Shown here in pieces: positions 51,620 through 61,424 of a stretch of 64,000 nt of DNA. Source of the stretch: Flavobacterium tistrianum. GTDB taxonomy: Bacteria > Bacteroidota > Bacteroidia > Flavobacteriales > Flavobacteriaceae. The notes below the pieces were generated by a model. The model searched no databases, was not told the DNA's origin, and was given only the letters and a program-made list of their open reading frames with translations. The translations under genes were made by a program, and so were the position numbers. Location of the stretch: positions 124,001 through 188,000 of the forward strand of contig NZ_QJRH01000070.1 of the NCBI RefSeq assembly GCF_003254545.1. Reading direction: 5' to 3'. How positions within the stretch are numbered: position 1 is the first letter of the stretch; each line of letters opens with the position of its first letter.

Positions 51620-52789
51620 TCACTTCTTAACCTTCACAACCAAAGGATTATTAATCTTCTCAGCAAAAGCACTCAAATATTTTTCCCATTCCTGTTTGGT
51701 TTGAAACGGACTTCCTTTTTTCCATCCAAAACCAACATAATAAATAGCTTTATTGTTTTTTACTGAAATGTTTCCGTACAGATTGCTTAAATCTTTTTCG
51801 TCTGTTACATGATTGTCAAAACTAGTTAATGAACCTTTTGGAGCAACTAAGCCAATTCCAATTTCAGAATCGTCGATGGGTTCCCAATAACTCAACCAGC
51901 CTTCTTTTAGATTTGTGCCAATAGTCCCTTTTTTATCATGAAGCGTTAATCCAGCAATAATTTCTTTAGTTCCAGTAATATTAATTTCAAAACGAGAAAG
52001 TTGAGAACCATAATCTAAGCTGATTAATTTCGATTCTGTTATTTTGTTTCCTTTAGCATCCCAATCTGCATAATTCAAAATAAAACTCGTTCTGATTGGA
52101 CCCGTTGTAATGGTTTTCCAACTGATGAAATTTTTAGAGAAATAATATTTTCCGTCAACATTTACTGCAATTCCGCCCACACCGCGACTGTCACCTACGT
52201 GAAAGTTATCTAAACCTTCGCCGGTATCTTTATGGTAGGTTCCTGTTCCGTTAGTGGCTTTTTCGTACCATTTATTGATGATTGGATAATCGACTCTTTT
52301 TAGCCACGCATCGATTCCGCTGGTTAGCGTTCCGCCAGGGATTTTGTCTTCCACCATTTTTTGAGCTACAGGGCCATAAGTTCTAAATGCTACTTTGTTG
52401 TTTTCCCAAGCATAATCGTCTGTTCGTTCTGGAACAAAACGAGAATAGCAACTAACAACTTTTGAGGCAGAAGGGGTTGTTCCATCTAAAATTTCAAAAT
52501 CCTGTTTTGATGAAGCTTTTATTTTTGGCTGAAAAAGCAATACATCAGCATTTCCGTCGCCATCGTTATCTACGGTTTGAGTTTCTAAGAAAGTGTTACT
52601 GTTGAGATCTTTAACGACATAATTTTCAAGTTTTGAATCTGCATTTAAGCCAAGAGATTTTTTAGTCAATTCGATAGTTTCAAATTCTCGGTCAACTTTT
52701 AAATTGTTGGTAACAGTAATGATTTTATTCTGAGAAAAAGCAGCAAAATTGGCTGTCAGAATGGTTATGATAAAAAGATGTTTTTTCAA
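51620..52789 (-). CDS. DUF4861 secreted protein
   Basis: 389 residues from a TTG start at 52789 giving MKKHLFIITILTANFAAFSQ, a clear signal peptide. The frame reaches 52852 upstream, but those 21 residues would hide the leader. The body matches DUF4861: NDGDGNADVLLFQPK, YAWENNKVAFRTYGP, a GVGGIAVNVDGKYYF strand and GFGWKKGSPF near the end. It is shorter than the lipoprotein at 8402-9691 and has no lipobox. Proximity to the uronate operon and GH88 suggests a role with uronic acid glycans. The activity is not known. Confidence 0.82.
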   Translation of the reverse strand: MKKHLFIITILTANFAAFSQNKIITVTNNLKVDREFETIELTKKSLGLNADSKLENYVVKDLNSNTFLETQTVDNDGDGNADVLLFQPKIKASSKQDFEILDGTTPSASKVVSCYSRFVPERTDDYAWENNKVAFRTYGPVAQKMVEDKIPGGTLTSGIDAWLKRVDYPIINKWYEKATNGTGTYHKDTGEGLDNFHVGDSRGVGGIAVNVDGKYYFSKNFISWKTITTGPIRTSFILNYADWDAKGNKITESKLISLDYGSQLSRFEINITGTKEIIAGLTLHDKKGTIGTNLKEGWLSYWEPIDDSEIGIGLVAPKGSLTSFDNHVTDEKDLSNLYGNISVKNNKAIYYVGFGWKKGSPFQTKQEWEKYLSAFAEKINNPLVVKVKK

Positions 52790-53003
52790 AATTCTGTGGG
52801 TTTTTAATATTTTAAAAAATAGGTTTGATAGGATTATAAAAGTACAAATCAAAACTTAAATGAAAATACAGAATAAGAGTAATTCTGTACAGAAACTTGA
52901 AAATGAACAGAAAAGCTTTGAAAATGAAATAGATTATTTTTGTAATTTACATTTCCTGATTTTGATTTCGGGATTTTATATAAATAAATGAAAATCAACA
53001 GAA

Positions 53004-53648
53004 ATGGTTAAATGTATTATTTTCGATTGTGACGGAGTTTTGGTCGATACAGAAAAAATAGGAAACGGAATATTGCTGTCAATGGCGCAAGAACACGGAT
53101 TTGAAATGGAGCTAGAAGATGCTTATCGTCATTTTAACGGTCGAAACCTAAAAGATTGCTTCAGGCATATCGAAGAAGCAATTGATCAAAAACTTCCAGA
53201 AAACTTTGAAATAGAATATCGTGAAAAGAGTTTTGAAGCTTTTAAAACTCAGGTTAAACCAATGGAAGGCATTATAGGTTTTATCGAAAATATTGAAAAA
53301 TTGAAGATTCCGTATTGCGTTGCATCGAGCGGACCAGAAGAAAAAATTCGTCTAAATCTTGAAGTTGCGGGATTGTTGGATAGATTCGAAAGTAAAATAT
53401 TCAGTTCGTATCAAATTGGCAGTTGGAAACCAGAACCAGGAATATTTCTTCATGCGGCTGCAACAATGGGTTTTGAGGTAAAAGACTGTGTCGTGGTTGA
53501 AGATAGTAAAGCTGGCGTTAAGGCAGGAGTAAATGGCGGATTCAAAGTGTAAGGTTTCGCAAATGGTTTTAATAATGATGATTTAAAAGAAGAAGGAGCA
53601 GAACTTTTTAGTTCGTATGAAGAATTAAGCGAGAAACTTGGATTTTAA
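53004..53648 (+). pseudogene. HAD-superfamily hydrolase gene interrupted by one stop codon
   Basis: The intact part (182 residues) has HAD motif I FDCDGVLVD, motif II CVASSGPEEK, the lysine in GSWKPEPGIFLHAAATMG and motif IV VVEDSKAGVKAG. After GGFKV a TAA at 53550-53552 ends the frame. The same frame continues with GFANGFNNDDLKEEGAELF and SSYEELSEKLGF to a second stop at 53646. That is the expected C-terminus of this family, where a tyrosine would be normal between V and G. A TAT or TAC to TAA change explains it. The enzyme core is complete, so the shorter product might fold, but a sequencing error is possible. It would hydrolyse a small phosphoester. Confidence 0.85.
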
Positions 53649-53686
53649 GATGTGTTTGTTTTGTTTCAAGTTTCAGGTTTTAAATT

Positions 53687-53724
53687 AAACCCGACAGGTT
53701 TTTAAAACCGGTCGGGTTTGTTTT
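53687..53724. terminator. Hairpin after the HAD gene
   Basis: AAACCCGACAGGT and ACCGGTCGGGTTT pair with one mismatch around a short T/A loop and are followed by GTTTTTA. It is a likely terminator. Confidence 0.75.
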
Positions 53725-53739
53725 TACGATTAAATTATT

Positions 53740-53975
53740 CCGTTAGGAATATTTGGTCGGTAGGAAAATAAAAACGCATTTGCATAGTGTCCTGTAGGGA
53801 CACCTGTTTTTGCGTAATGAATGTTATACGTATGTTCAAACGTTCCTGCGGAACGTATCGTGATAAATCCAATTAAAAAATCTACCAACCAGACATTCCT
53901 ACGGAATGAAGAACATCTTTTTGCACTTTGACAAAGTTTAATTTCCTAATTGACACATTCTGTAATTGACACATT
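53740..53975. repeat. Cluster of short palindromic and direct repeats
   Basis: Within this part of the 556-bp gap are TTCCGTTAGGAA near 53741, GTGTCCTGTAGGGACAC, ACGTTCCTGCGGAACGT near 53841, CATTCCTACGGAATG near 53893, CTTTGACAAAG near 53930, and AATTGACACATT twice (53948 and 53964). They are related to the palindromes at 32030-32112 and resemble REP-like elements. Confidence 0.65.
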
Positions 53976-54012
53976 TTCTCATTATCAAATTCTCTTATTA
54001 AAATGTAATTTG

Positions 54013-54041
54013 TTGCATTAAAATAAAATTTTATATATTTG
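54013..54041 (+). promoter_or_regulatory. Promoter of the propeller/LuxR regulator
   Basis: TTG at 54013-54015, an 18-base spacer, and TATATTTG at 54034-54041 fit the consensus. The leader would be about 158 nt. Confidence 0.55.
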
Positions 54042-54204
54042 AGTTTAAGTATTCTCTTTTTTATTTTGATAATAATGAATAATTGTTATTGATACATTTA
54101 AAGGTAAGAATGTTTTTATCTAGAAAATGACTTTTCCCAAAGAAGCATTTTTCCAGATTGTGATTTCAAAAAAATCACAAAACTAACCTACAGACCGCTA
54201 CAGA

Positions 54205-57132
54205 ATGATGAAATTTAAAACTAGAATTTTACTTCTATTCCTATTATTTTTTCTCGTTTCCAACTCTCAAATTAAAAAGATTGGAGTTCCTTTTATAGCC
54301 AATTATAGTCCGAAAACATATAAAGCCGCATCAGAGAATTGGGATGTTTTGCAAGATTCTAAAGGGATGATGTTTTTTGCTAATCATTTCGGGATCATGC
54401 AGTTTGATGGTGTGCGCTGGGCGATTGTGACACAGCCAGAAAACCGAAGTATGGTTCGCTCTATGGCAATTGATCAGAAGGATAAAATATATGTTGGCGC
54501 TCAAGGCGATTTTGGCTTTGTAATTCAGCTTCCAAATGGGCAATATCGATATACTTCTTTAGTAAAACTGCTTCCTAAAGCGGCTCGAAATTTTGGAGAT
54601 GTGCTTCATACGGTCATTCGAAATGGTGAAGTGATTTTTTTCTCTTATGAAAGAATTTTTATTTATAAAAACAATGCAATCAAGATCATAAATGCAAAAA
54701 CGTCTTTTGATGATTTCTTCGAAGTAGGAAAAGAAGTTTATGTTTCGGATAACGAAAAAGGATTATTAAAACTAAAAAACGATGTTTTAGTTCCAGTAGA
54801 AAATGGTCAGCAGTTTGTTGGAATGCAGATTAGAAAGATTTTTCAAACGGAAAAAGGACTTTTGCTATTCACTCAAAAAAATGGACTTTTTACTTTTAAT
54901 GAAAATCAAATTAAGCCATTTGTAACAGAAGTAGATCATTTGCTGAAGCAGAATCAGATTTCGGCAGGCATTCAGCTTTCTGATGGTTATTTCGGAATCG
55001 GAACCCGTCAATCTGGGTTGATAGTTATAGACGGTGAAGGACATTTGATTCAGCATATTGATAAACAAATGGGACTTCAGAACGAATATGTAACCAATTT
55101 TAAAATTGATAAGGAAGGAAATCTGTGGGTGACGCTTAAAGGAGGAATTTCGCTGATTCAGATTTCATCTCCTTTGTCAAAAATCATAGACAGTTCGAAT
55201 TCTGAAACCAAAATTTACTGCAGTCAGATTTACCAGAATAAATTATATATCGGTACAGACAACGGTTTATTTTGGCTGAATTGGGAAGCTTATAAAAGTG
55301 GAAAAAGAGAAAATGTAACTTTTCAGCATATTTCTGGAATGTCTGAAATGGTTTGGAATGTGGGCGTTTTTGGGAATTCATTATTGGCTTTTGAAAAAAA
55401 CGGAATATTCGAAATCAGTGGAAATTCCGCGAAAGCGTTAGCCAAAATTGATGGCGCTTGGCAGGGAATTCTAATTCCGAATCATCCTGATTTATTGCTT
55501 GTTGGCGGTTATACGGGATTGTATCTCTTGAAGAAAATAAATGGTTCTTGGGTTTTTCAGCATCGCATAAAAGGTTTTTCAGAAAGCAGCAGAATTATGG
55601 AAACTGATAAACAGGGAAATATCTGGATTGCGCACGGATACAAAGGAATTTATAAACTAAAATTCAATGCAGCTTTTGATTCTGTTATTGATATTCAGTT
55701 TTATAATGACAAAAACGGATTTCCTTCGAGTTTGTTTCTGAATACATTTAAAGTAGATAATCAGATTTTGTTTGGAACAACAAAAGGTGTTTACAGACAG
55801 GAGTCGTCTTCAAAAAAAATGATTCCAGATCCAGTTTTCAAAAAATATCTGGGATTAGAAAGTCATATCCGATTATTAAAACCAGACCATCAGGATAATA
55901 TCTGGTATATTTCTGGCGAAAATACTGGTAAAATGAGCAGACAGACAAATGGAAGTTTTAAGATTGAAGAACTTCCTTTTCGAAAGCTTCGTTACATATA
56001 TGTTCCTGGTTTTGAAAATATTCAGACTACAAAAAGCGGCGATGTTTTCTTTGGAACGCAAGAAGGATTAATTCATTACAGCGCTATTAAAAACAAAAAA
56101 TATCAAACGAAGTATAAAGCCGTTATTTCAGAGGTAAAATGTATTTTCCCGAAAGATAGTTTGTTGTATTCCAGCCGTTATGATGTGCTTCCAAACAAAA
56201 CAGGATCAGTAAATGATAAACTTTCGACTGTACTTTCGTATTCTAATAATGCGCTTCATTTTTCTTTTGCATCATTATGTTTTGAGGATGCAGATGCAAC
56301 AAAATATGAATATTGGCTTGAAGGTTTTGAACCAACTTGGTCAGATTATAGTCTTCAGACAGAAAAAGAATATACCAATTTACCCGAAAACGAATATGTT
56401 TTTCATGTAAGGGCAAAAAACATGTATGATGTAGTGAGCGAAGAAGCCGTTTTTCACTTTAAAGTTTTACCGCCTTGGTATAGAACTTTTTGGGCTTACT
56501 TATTTTATTTTGCGCTTTATAGTATTGTGATTTATTTGATTGTTAGATATCAGAAATCTGTTGCAGAGCGTCAACGTCTTCAATTAATAGAGAATCAGGA
56601 AAAGGAATTGCTTCGAAGCCGTGCCGAACTTAATGAACAGAAACTGACATTTGAACAGCAAAATATGACTATTGTGCGCGAGAATCTTCAAACAACCATA
56701 AATCTGAAAAATGCTAAAGTGGCTTCAAATACGGTTAATTTGATTCATTTAAATGAAATTTTACTTTCGATAAAAGATTTGATCGGACAGATAGATAAGA
56801 AGAATGATCCGAATGTAAATTTCAGCCTGCTGACAAAAATCAATAAATTGATCGATCACGAATTGCAGGGCGACAAGCATTGGAACGAATTTGAAGAAAT
56901 TTTCAACCAGTTGCACGATAATTTTATGCAGCGATTAAAATCGACTTATCCAGAATTGACTCCTCGTGATATGCGTTTGTGTGCTTATCTGAGAATGAAC
57001 TTTAATACAAAAGAAATTGCACCGCTTTTAGGAATTTCGGTTAGAGGAGTTGAAGATACCCGTTATCGCATTCGCAAAAAATTACAGCTTCCGTCAGATA
57101 CGAATATCACCGAATTCATTCTTAATTTTTAA
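54205..57132 (+). CDS. Membrane-bound beta-propeller/Y_Y_Y sensor with LuxR-type DNA-binding domain
   Basis: 975 residues. Signal peptide (to about residue 21, ending SNSQ), a propeller-type periplasmic sensor (blocks such as GKMMFFANHFGIMQFDGVRW in part, DKIYVGAQGDFGFV, GNIWIAHGYKGIYKL), a Y_Y_Y domain near 690-755 (YWLEGFEPTWSDYS), a membrane span near 765-785, then a coiled coil and a LuxR-type helix-turn-helix (TPRDMRLCAYLRMNFNTKEI then GISVRGVEDTRYRIRKKL). It has no kinase, so signal passes directly from periplasm to DNA. It lies just before GH16 and GH64 genes and probably controls them. Confidence 0.88.
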   Translation: MMKFKTRILLLFLLFFLVSNSQIKKIGVPFIANYSPKTYKAASENWDVLQDSKGMMFFANHFGIMQFDGVRWAIVTQPENRSMVRSMAIDQKDKIYVGAQGDFGFVIQLPNGQYRYTSLVKLLPKAARNFGDVLHTVIRNGEVIFFSYERIFIYKNNAIKIINAKTSFDDFFEVGKEVYVSDNEKGLLKLKNDVLVPVENGQQFVGMQIRKIFQTEKGLLLFTQKNGLFTFNENQIKPFVTEVDHLLKQNQISAGIQLSDGYFGIGTRQSGLIVIDGEGHLIQHIDKQMGLQNEYVTNFKIDKEGNLWVTLKGGISLIQISSPLSKIIDSSNSETKIYCSQIYQNKLYIGTDNGLFWLNWEAYKSGKRENVTFQHISGMSEMVWNVGVFGNSLLAFEKNGIFEISGNSAKALAKIDGAWQGILIPNHPDLLLVGGYTGLYLLKKINGSWVFQHRIKGFSESSRIMETDKQGNIWIAHGYKGIYKLKFNAAFDSVIDIQFYNDKNGFPSSLFLNTFKVDNQILFGTTKGVYRQESSSKKMIPDPVFKKYLGLESHIRLLKPDHQDNIWYISGENTGKMSRQTNGSFKIEELPFRKLRYIYVPGFENIQTTKSGDVFFGTQEGLIHYSAIKNKKYQTKYKAVISEVKCIFPKDSLLYSSRYDVLPNKTGSVNDKLSTVLSYSNNALHFSFASLCFEDADATKYEYWLEGFEPTWSDYSLQTEKEYTNLPENEYVFHVRAKNMYDVVSEEAVFHFKVLPPWYRTFWAYLFYFALYSIVIYLIVRYQKSVAERQRLQLIENQEKELLRSRAELNEQKLTFEQQNMTIVRENLQTTINLKNAKVASNTVNLIHLNEILLSIKDLIGQIDKKNDPNVNFSLLTKINKLIDHELQGDKHWNEFEEIFNQLHDNFMQRLKSTYPELTPRDMRLCAYLRMNFNTKEIAPLLGISVRGVEDTRYRIRKKLQLPSDTNITEFILNF

Positions 57133-57260
57133 TTTTTCTCGTAAAAGTGAAATCTTAAGTGATTTTATGCATTTCATCGATGATTTGTTACATTTCTTCG
57201 ATAGTACCGTAGTCAAACCGTACTCCAAAATGTAAGTCTAGCCTGATTTTTTAGTTAATA

Positions 57261-57290
57261 TTGCCCTGTTGTTGTCGGAAAATAAATCTG
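57261..57290 (+). promoter_or_regulatory. Candidate promoter of the GH16 gene
   Basis: TTG at 57261-57263, exactly 19 bases, then TAAATCTG at 57283-57290, one mismatch from TAnnTTTG. Start point near 57296, leader about 57 nt. Confidence 0.5.
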
Positions 57291-57352
57291 TTTTTAAATA
57301 AAGCAGTATTTGTTGAAGAAATAACATTTACTAACTAAAAACCTAATTAAAA

Positions 57353-60300
57353 ATGAAGGAAAATGACTTTTTTTTCGGCCGACCACCGAAAAGCAATTCT
57401 TATTTATTTAAACAATTTTGTGTGGCAGTTCTATTCTTACTGTTGCCATTTATTAAAACGCAAGCTCAATGTAACACGCTTGTTTGGTCTGATGAATTTA
57501 ATGGCGCAACGGTAGATTTAACCAAATGGCAAAGTATTTCAGGAAACGGATGTCCGTCGCTCTGCGGATTTGGAAATGCTGAGGCACAGCGTTATGATCC
57601 CAATCAAGCTACGATTGTTAAAGAAGGTGCAAACAGCTATTTGAACATTCAGGCAAAATATGAGCCGAATGCTTCATTTCCAGATCAGCCTTACGCTTCT
57701 TCAAAATTAACAACAGAAGGGAAGTATTCTTTGAAATACGGAAGAGTAGAAGCGCGTATGAAGTTATCTAACGGACAAGGAGCGTGGCCAGCTTTCTGGA
57801 TGCTTCCTGTTAACGGAAACTGGCCGTATACTGGTGAAATTGATATCATGGAAGCCAAACATAGGAATCCGCAATCTGTAGATGGAACGATTCATTATGA
57901 TGGAAACGGATATCATTTTACGGGCAGAAGCTACAATTCTCCAACAGATTTATCTTCAGATTTTCATATCTACGCAGTAGAGTGGGGACCAAATTATATT
58001 AAATGGTTTGTTGATGATGTTTTGTTTCATACAGCAACGCCAAATACTACAGTTAATGGTGGATGGCCTTTTAACGATAGTCAGTTTTATATCATTTTAA
58101 ACCTTGCTGTTGGTAGTGCAGGAACGCCTTACACCAGTGTAAATGGAGCTGGAGTAGCGCCAGTTCCGGGTGATTTCCCAGCAAAATTACAAGTTGATTA
58201 TGTTCGTGTTTACGATGGGAGTTTTAAATATGCGGTAACAGGCGATAACAAAGTGTACCAAAATGAAACTAGTAAAACCTATTCTGTAAATGCAATTGCA
58301 GGGGCGACCTATAACTGGACTGTGCCAGCAGGAGCAACAATTGCATCAGGGCAGGGAACAAATTCGATTACCGTAAATTGGGGAACTTCTGGAGGAGATG
58401 TTTCTGTAGCTGCAACAGTTTCGGGCTGTAATGTTAATACTTATAGATTGGCAGTTACAACCGAGCCAGCATTGCCAGTAGAAAAAATACATGAAGATTT
58501 TCAAAGCAATCGAAATGTATTATATCCTGTAAAAACGGGAGTCTTGACAGAAGCCGTTGCGAATCCTTCTGCTACAGGAATTAACACATCGGCTTTGGTT
58601 GGAAAATACGTTCGAAATTCAAGCGAATTATACGATGTTTTGAATATCAGAAACGTAACCATCACCAATGCGAATGATTATGTTTACGGAAGAAAAAGGC
58701 TTTCGTTTGATATTTATACTTCGGCTCCTGTTGGAACAAAAATCTCAATGCAATTGGAAAATAGCAATGTAACGACAGCGACCAATTATCCGTCAGGAAG
58801 ACATAGCGGTTTTAAAGCGACTACAACGGTTCAGAACAAATGGGAAACAATAGAATTTGAATTCGAAAAAGTAATCGATCCAAATACAAGTGCATTGGCG
58901 ATTAATAATGTCGTGATTCTTTTTGAATCGAATTCGAATTCTGGAGCAACGTATTATTTTGACAATCTGCTGACAAAAGCAGCGCCAGAAAAACCGATTA
59001 TTGCAACAGATGTTCTGCAAAACTATGATGGAGTCAACAAAATCATAAAAGGAACTACAACTGGAACGTATTCTGTTGTGGCAAATCCAGGTTCAAATTC
59101 AGTTAACTCTTCTGCAAATGTGGCAAAGTATGTCCGCAATGCATCAGAACAGTACGATGTTCTTTTCTTTAATACACAAACATCGATTGAAGATGCTGGT
59201 TTATTTAAAAATCAGACGAATAAAATCATGATTGATGTCTATACAACGGCGCCGATTGGAACGGTTGTGAGCATGAATTTTGAAAACAGCGCGACTTCGC
59301 TTCCAGCCAATTATCCGACAGGAAGAAATAGTAATTACGTAGCCATTACAACCAAACAAAATCAATGGGAAACATTAACTTTTTACTATAATTCCAGTCC
59401 GGATGCTGGAACTTCAAATTTGGCAGTAAATCAAATGGTTTTATTGTTTAATTCAGGTTCTTACACAAGCGATACCTATTATTTTGATAATATCAGAATT
59501 GGTTCTACTAAACTTCCAGATACTTTTACGCCAGGTGTGGTATATGAAGATTATCAAACGATTCACAATATTACATTTAGAGATGCGATTGGGACTTATA
59601 CGCCAAATACGGCAAATCCAAATGCTAGCGGAATCAACACTTCTTCGAATGTTGGAAAATACGTTCGCAAGTCAACAGAATTGTATGATAACTTCTCATT
59701 CAATACGACTTTAAACAATATTGGAGATTTTAAAGCGGGAACAAAAAAGTTTGCGATGGATGTGTATACTTCTGCACCAGTTGGATCAATCATTTCTTGG
59801 CAGGCAGAAAGCAACGCTTCGGTTCCGTCCAATTATCCTGTTGGAAGACACAGTATTTATCAAGGAGTTGTAAAACAAAGCAATGCTTGGCATACCATTA
59901 CTTTTACGTATGTAAGCACACCAGATGCTTCGACGCCAGATACTGATGTAAACCGTTTTGTTTTCTTGTTTGAACCGGGAACTAACTCTGGAAACACGTA
60001 TTATTTTGATAATCTTAGAGCTTTAAATTTGGTCTCTACAGAAATTCCAGCAGGATTGCCTTCACCTTGGATTAGTACAGATTTAGGTGCTGTTACGCCT
60101 GCAGGAGAAGCAACACATTCTAACGGTACTTATACCATCAAAGGAGCAGGAAATGATATTTGGGATACAAGCGATCAGTTTCAGTTTGTAAATCAGTCTA
60201 TAACTGGAGATGCCGAAATTATTGCTAAAGTAAATTCATTAACCAATACTAACACTTATGCAAAAGCAGGTGTAATGTTTCGTGAAACGCTTACAGCAAC

Positions 60301-61303
60301 TTCAAAACACGCGATGACAGATGCAAGTGCGGCTGCAGGAATTGAGTTTTTGACTCGCGATACAACTTCGGGAGTAACAACTGCAGAAGTGGCTACGGGA
60401 GCAGCTCCAAAATGGATTCGTTTGGTAAGATCTGGAAATGTATTTACTTCTTACGCTTCAGATAACGGAACTACATGGACACAAGTTGGAACGCCAAAAA
60501 CAATTGCAATGGCGAATACAATTTATGTGGGAATGGCAGTTACATCTCACGCTAACGGAACATTAGCAACAGGAGTTTTCAGCGATGTAACGGTTAGAAA
60601 TATTACTGCAAACCCTAATGTGAATTTAGCTTTAGGAAAAACAGCAACGGCTTCTACAGAAGAAAATGCAACGCTTTCTGCTAGTAAAGCTACAGACGGA
60701 GATGGCGCAACATCAAGATGGGCAAGCTCTTTTGCGAATGCAACCGAATGGATTTATGTGGATTTAGGAAGTAATTATACTCTTAACCGTGTGGTGTTAA
60801 AATGGGAAGCAGCTTATGCGACTCAATACAAAGTACAACTGTCAACAGATAATGTTTTCACAGAAAATGAAACCATCAGCACACAAACGGCAAGCGATGG
60901 CGGAACAGATGATTTAGCCGTAAGCGGAACAGGAAGATATCTGCGTATTTTATGTACAGCAAAAGCTTTGGCTCCGTATGGATACTCATTGTATGAAATT
61001 GAAGCTTACGGATCTTCATCAACGGCTAGAATGGCTTTGAATGTTGAGGAAGAGCCTCAAACGGAAGAAACTGTTTTTGCAGTATATCCAAATCCGACGA
61101 ATAATTATGTTCAAGTTTCATCTCCTGAGAACTTAGACAATAAAGTCATTACCATTTATGACAACACAGGAACTTTGATTTTACAGAACAAACCTCAAGG
61201 AAATGAAAGCGTAATTGACGTAAGTAAACTTCGCAGAGGAATTTATATTCTAAACTTCAAATCAGATCAGAAAAGCTGGACTAAGAAGCTGATTAAGAAG
61301 TAA
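57353..61303 (+). CDS. GH16 laminarinase-like multidomain protein, type IX secreted
   Basis: 1316 residues. Signal segment near 20-38. GH16 catalytic domain about 40-290: WSDEFNGATVDLTKW, KYGRVEARMKLSNGQGAWPA and the active-site GEIDIMEAKHR with both catalytic glutamates. A PKD/Ig-like domain (about 291-372) is followed by three homologous modules of about 165 residues, each with G-K-Y-V-R-x-S-x-E-L/Q-Y-D and a final T-Y-Y-F-D-N (near 58475, 59010 and 59536). A DUF1349-like region, an F5/8-type C (discoidin) domain (WIYVDLGSNYTLNRVVLKW) and a type IX secretion tail (VYPNPTNNYVQVSSP ... WTKKLIKK) end the protein. It probably cleaves beta-1,3-glucan at the surface. Confidence 0.92.
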   Translation: MKENDFFFGRPPKSNSYLFKQFCVAVLFLLLPFIKTQAQCNTLVWSDEFNGATVDLTKWQSISGNGCPSLCGFGNAEAQRYDPNQATIVKEGANSYLNIQAKYEPNASFPDQPYASSKLTTEGKYSLKYGRVEARMKLSNGQGAWPAFWMLPVNGNWPYTGEIDIMEAKHRNPQSVDGTIHYDGNGYHFTGRSYNSPTDLSSDFHIYAVEWGPNYIKWFVDDVLFHTATPNTTVNGGWPFNDSQFYIILNLAVGSAGTPYTSVNGAGVAPVPGDFPAKLQVDYVRVYDGSFKYAVTGDNKVYQNETSKTYSVNAIAGATYNWTVPAGATIASGQGTNSITVNWGTSGGDVSVAATVSGCNVNTYRLAVTTEPALPVEKIHEDFQSNRNVLYPVKTGVLTEAVANPSATGINTSALVGKYVRNSSELYDVLNIRNVTITNANDYVYGRKRLSFDIYTSAPVGTKISMQLENSNVTTATNYPSGRHSGFKATTTVQNKWETIEFEFEKVIDPNTSALAINNVVILFESNSNSGATYYFDNLLTKAAPEKPIIATDVLQNYDGVNKIIKGTTTGTYSVVANPGSNSVNSSANVAKYVRNASEQYDVLFFNTQTSIEDAGLFKNQTNKIMIDVYTTAPIGTVVSMNFENSATSLPANYPTGRNSNYVAITTKQNQWETLTFYYNSSPDAGTSNLAVNQMVLLFNSGSYTSDTYYFDNIRIGSTKLPDTFTPGVVYEDYQTIHNITFRDAIGTYTPNTANPNASGINTSSNVGKYVRKSTELYDNFSFNTTLNNIGDFKAGTKKFAMDVYTSAPVGSIISWQAESNASVPSNYPVGRHSIYQGVVKQSNAWHTITFTYVSTPDASTPDTDVNRFVFLFEPGTNSGNTYYFDNLRALNLVSTEIPAGLPSPWISTDLGAVTPAGEATHSNGTYTIKGAGNDIWDTSDQFQFVNQSITGDAEIIAKVNSLTNTNTYAKAGVMFRETLTATSKHAMTDASAAAGIEFLTRDTTSGVTTAEVATGAAPKWIRLVRSGNVFTSYASDNGTTWTQVGTPKTIAMANTIYVGMAVTSHANGTLATGVFSDVTVRNITANPNVNLALGKTATASTEENATLSASKATDGDGATSRWASSFANATEWIYVDLGSNYTLNRVVLKWEAAYATQYKVQLSTDNVFTENETISTQTASDGGTDDLAVSGTGRYLRILCTAKALAPYGYSLYEIEAYGSSSTARMALNVEEEPQTEETVFAVYPNPTNNYVQVSSPENLDNKVITIYDNTGTLILQNKPQGNESVIDVSKLRRGIYILNFKSDQKSWTKKLIKK

Positions 61304-61310
61304 TTTTTTA

Positions 61311-61358
61311 AATCCGTTGGGTGCAATTTAAGGAAATGCCAATTGCACCTAACGGATT
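61311..61358 (+). other. Long hairpin between GH16 and GH64 genes
   Basis: AATCCGTTGGGTGCAATT and AATTGCACCTAACGGATT pair over 18 bp with one G-U pair around a 12-nt loop. It lacks a T-run, so it may slow polymerase or protect the 3' end of the GH16 part of a shared transcript, not end it. Confidence 0.7.
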
Positions 61359-61424
61359 ATTTAGTCATTAATTTGAAAATGGCTTTGGTTTAAAATCTAT
61401 TTATTAATCCCAAATTATTTAAAT

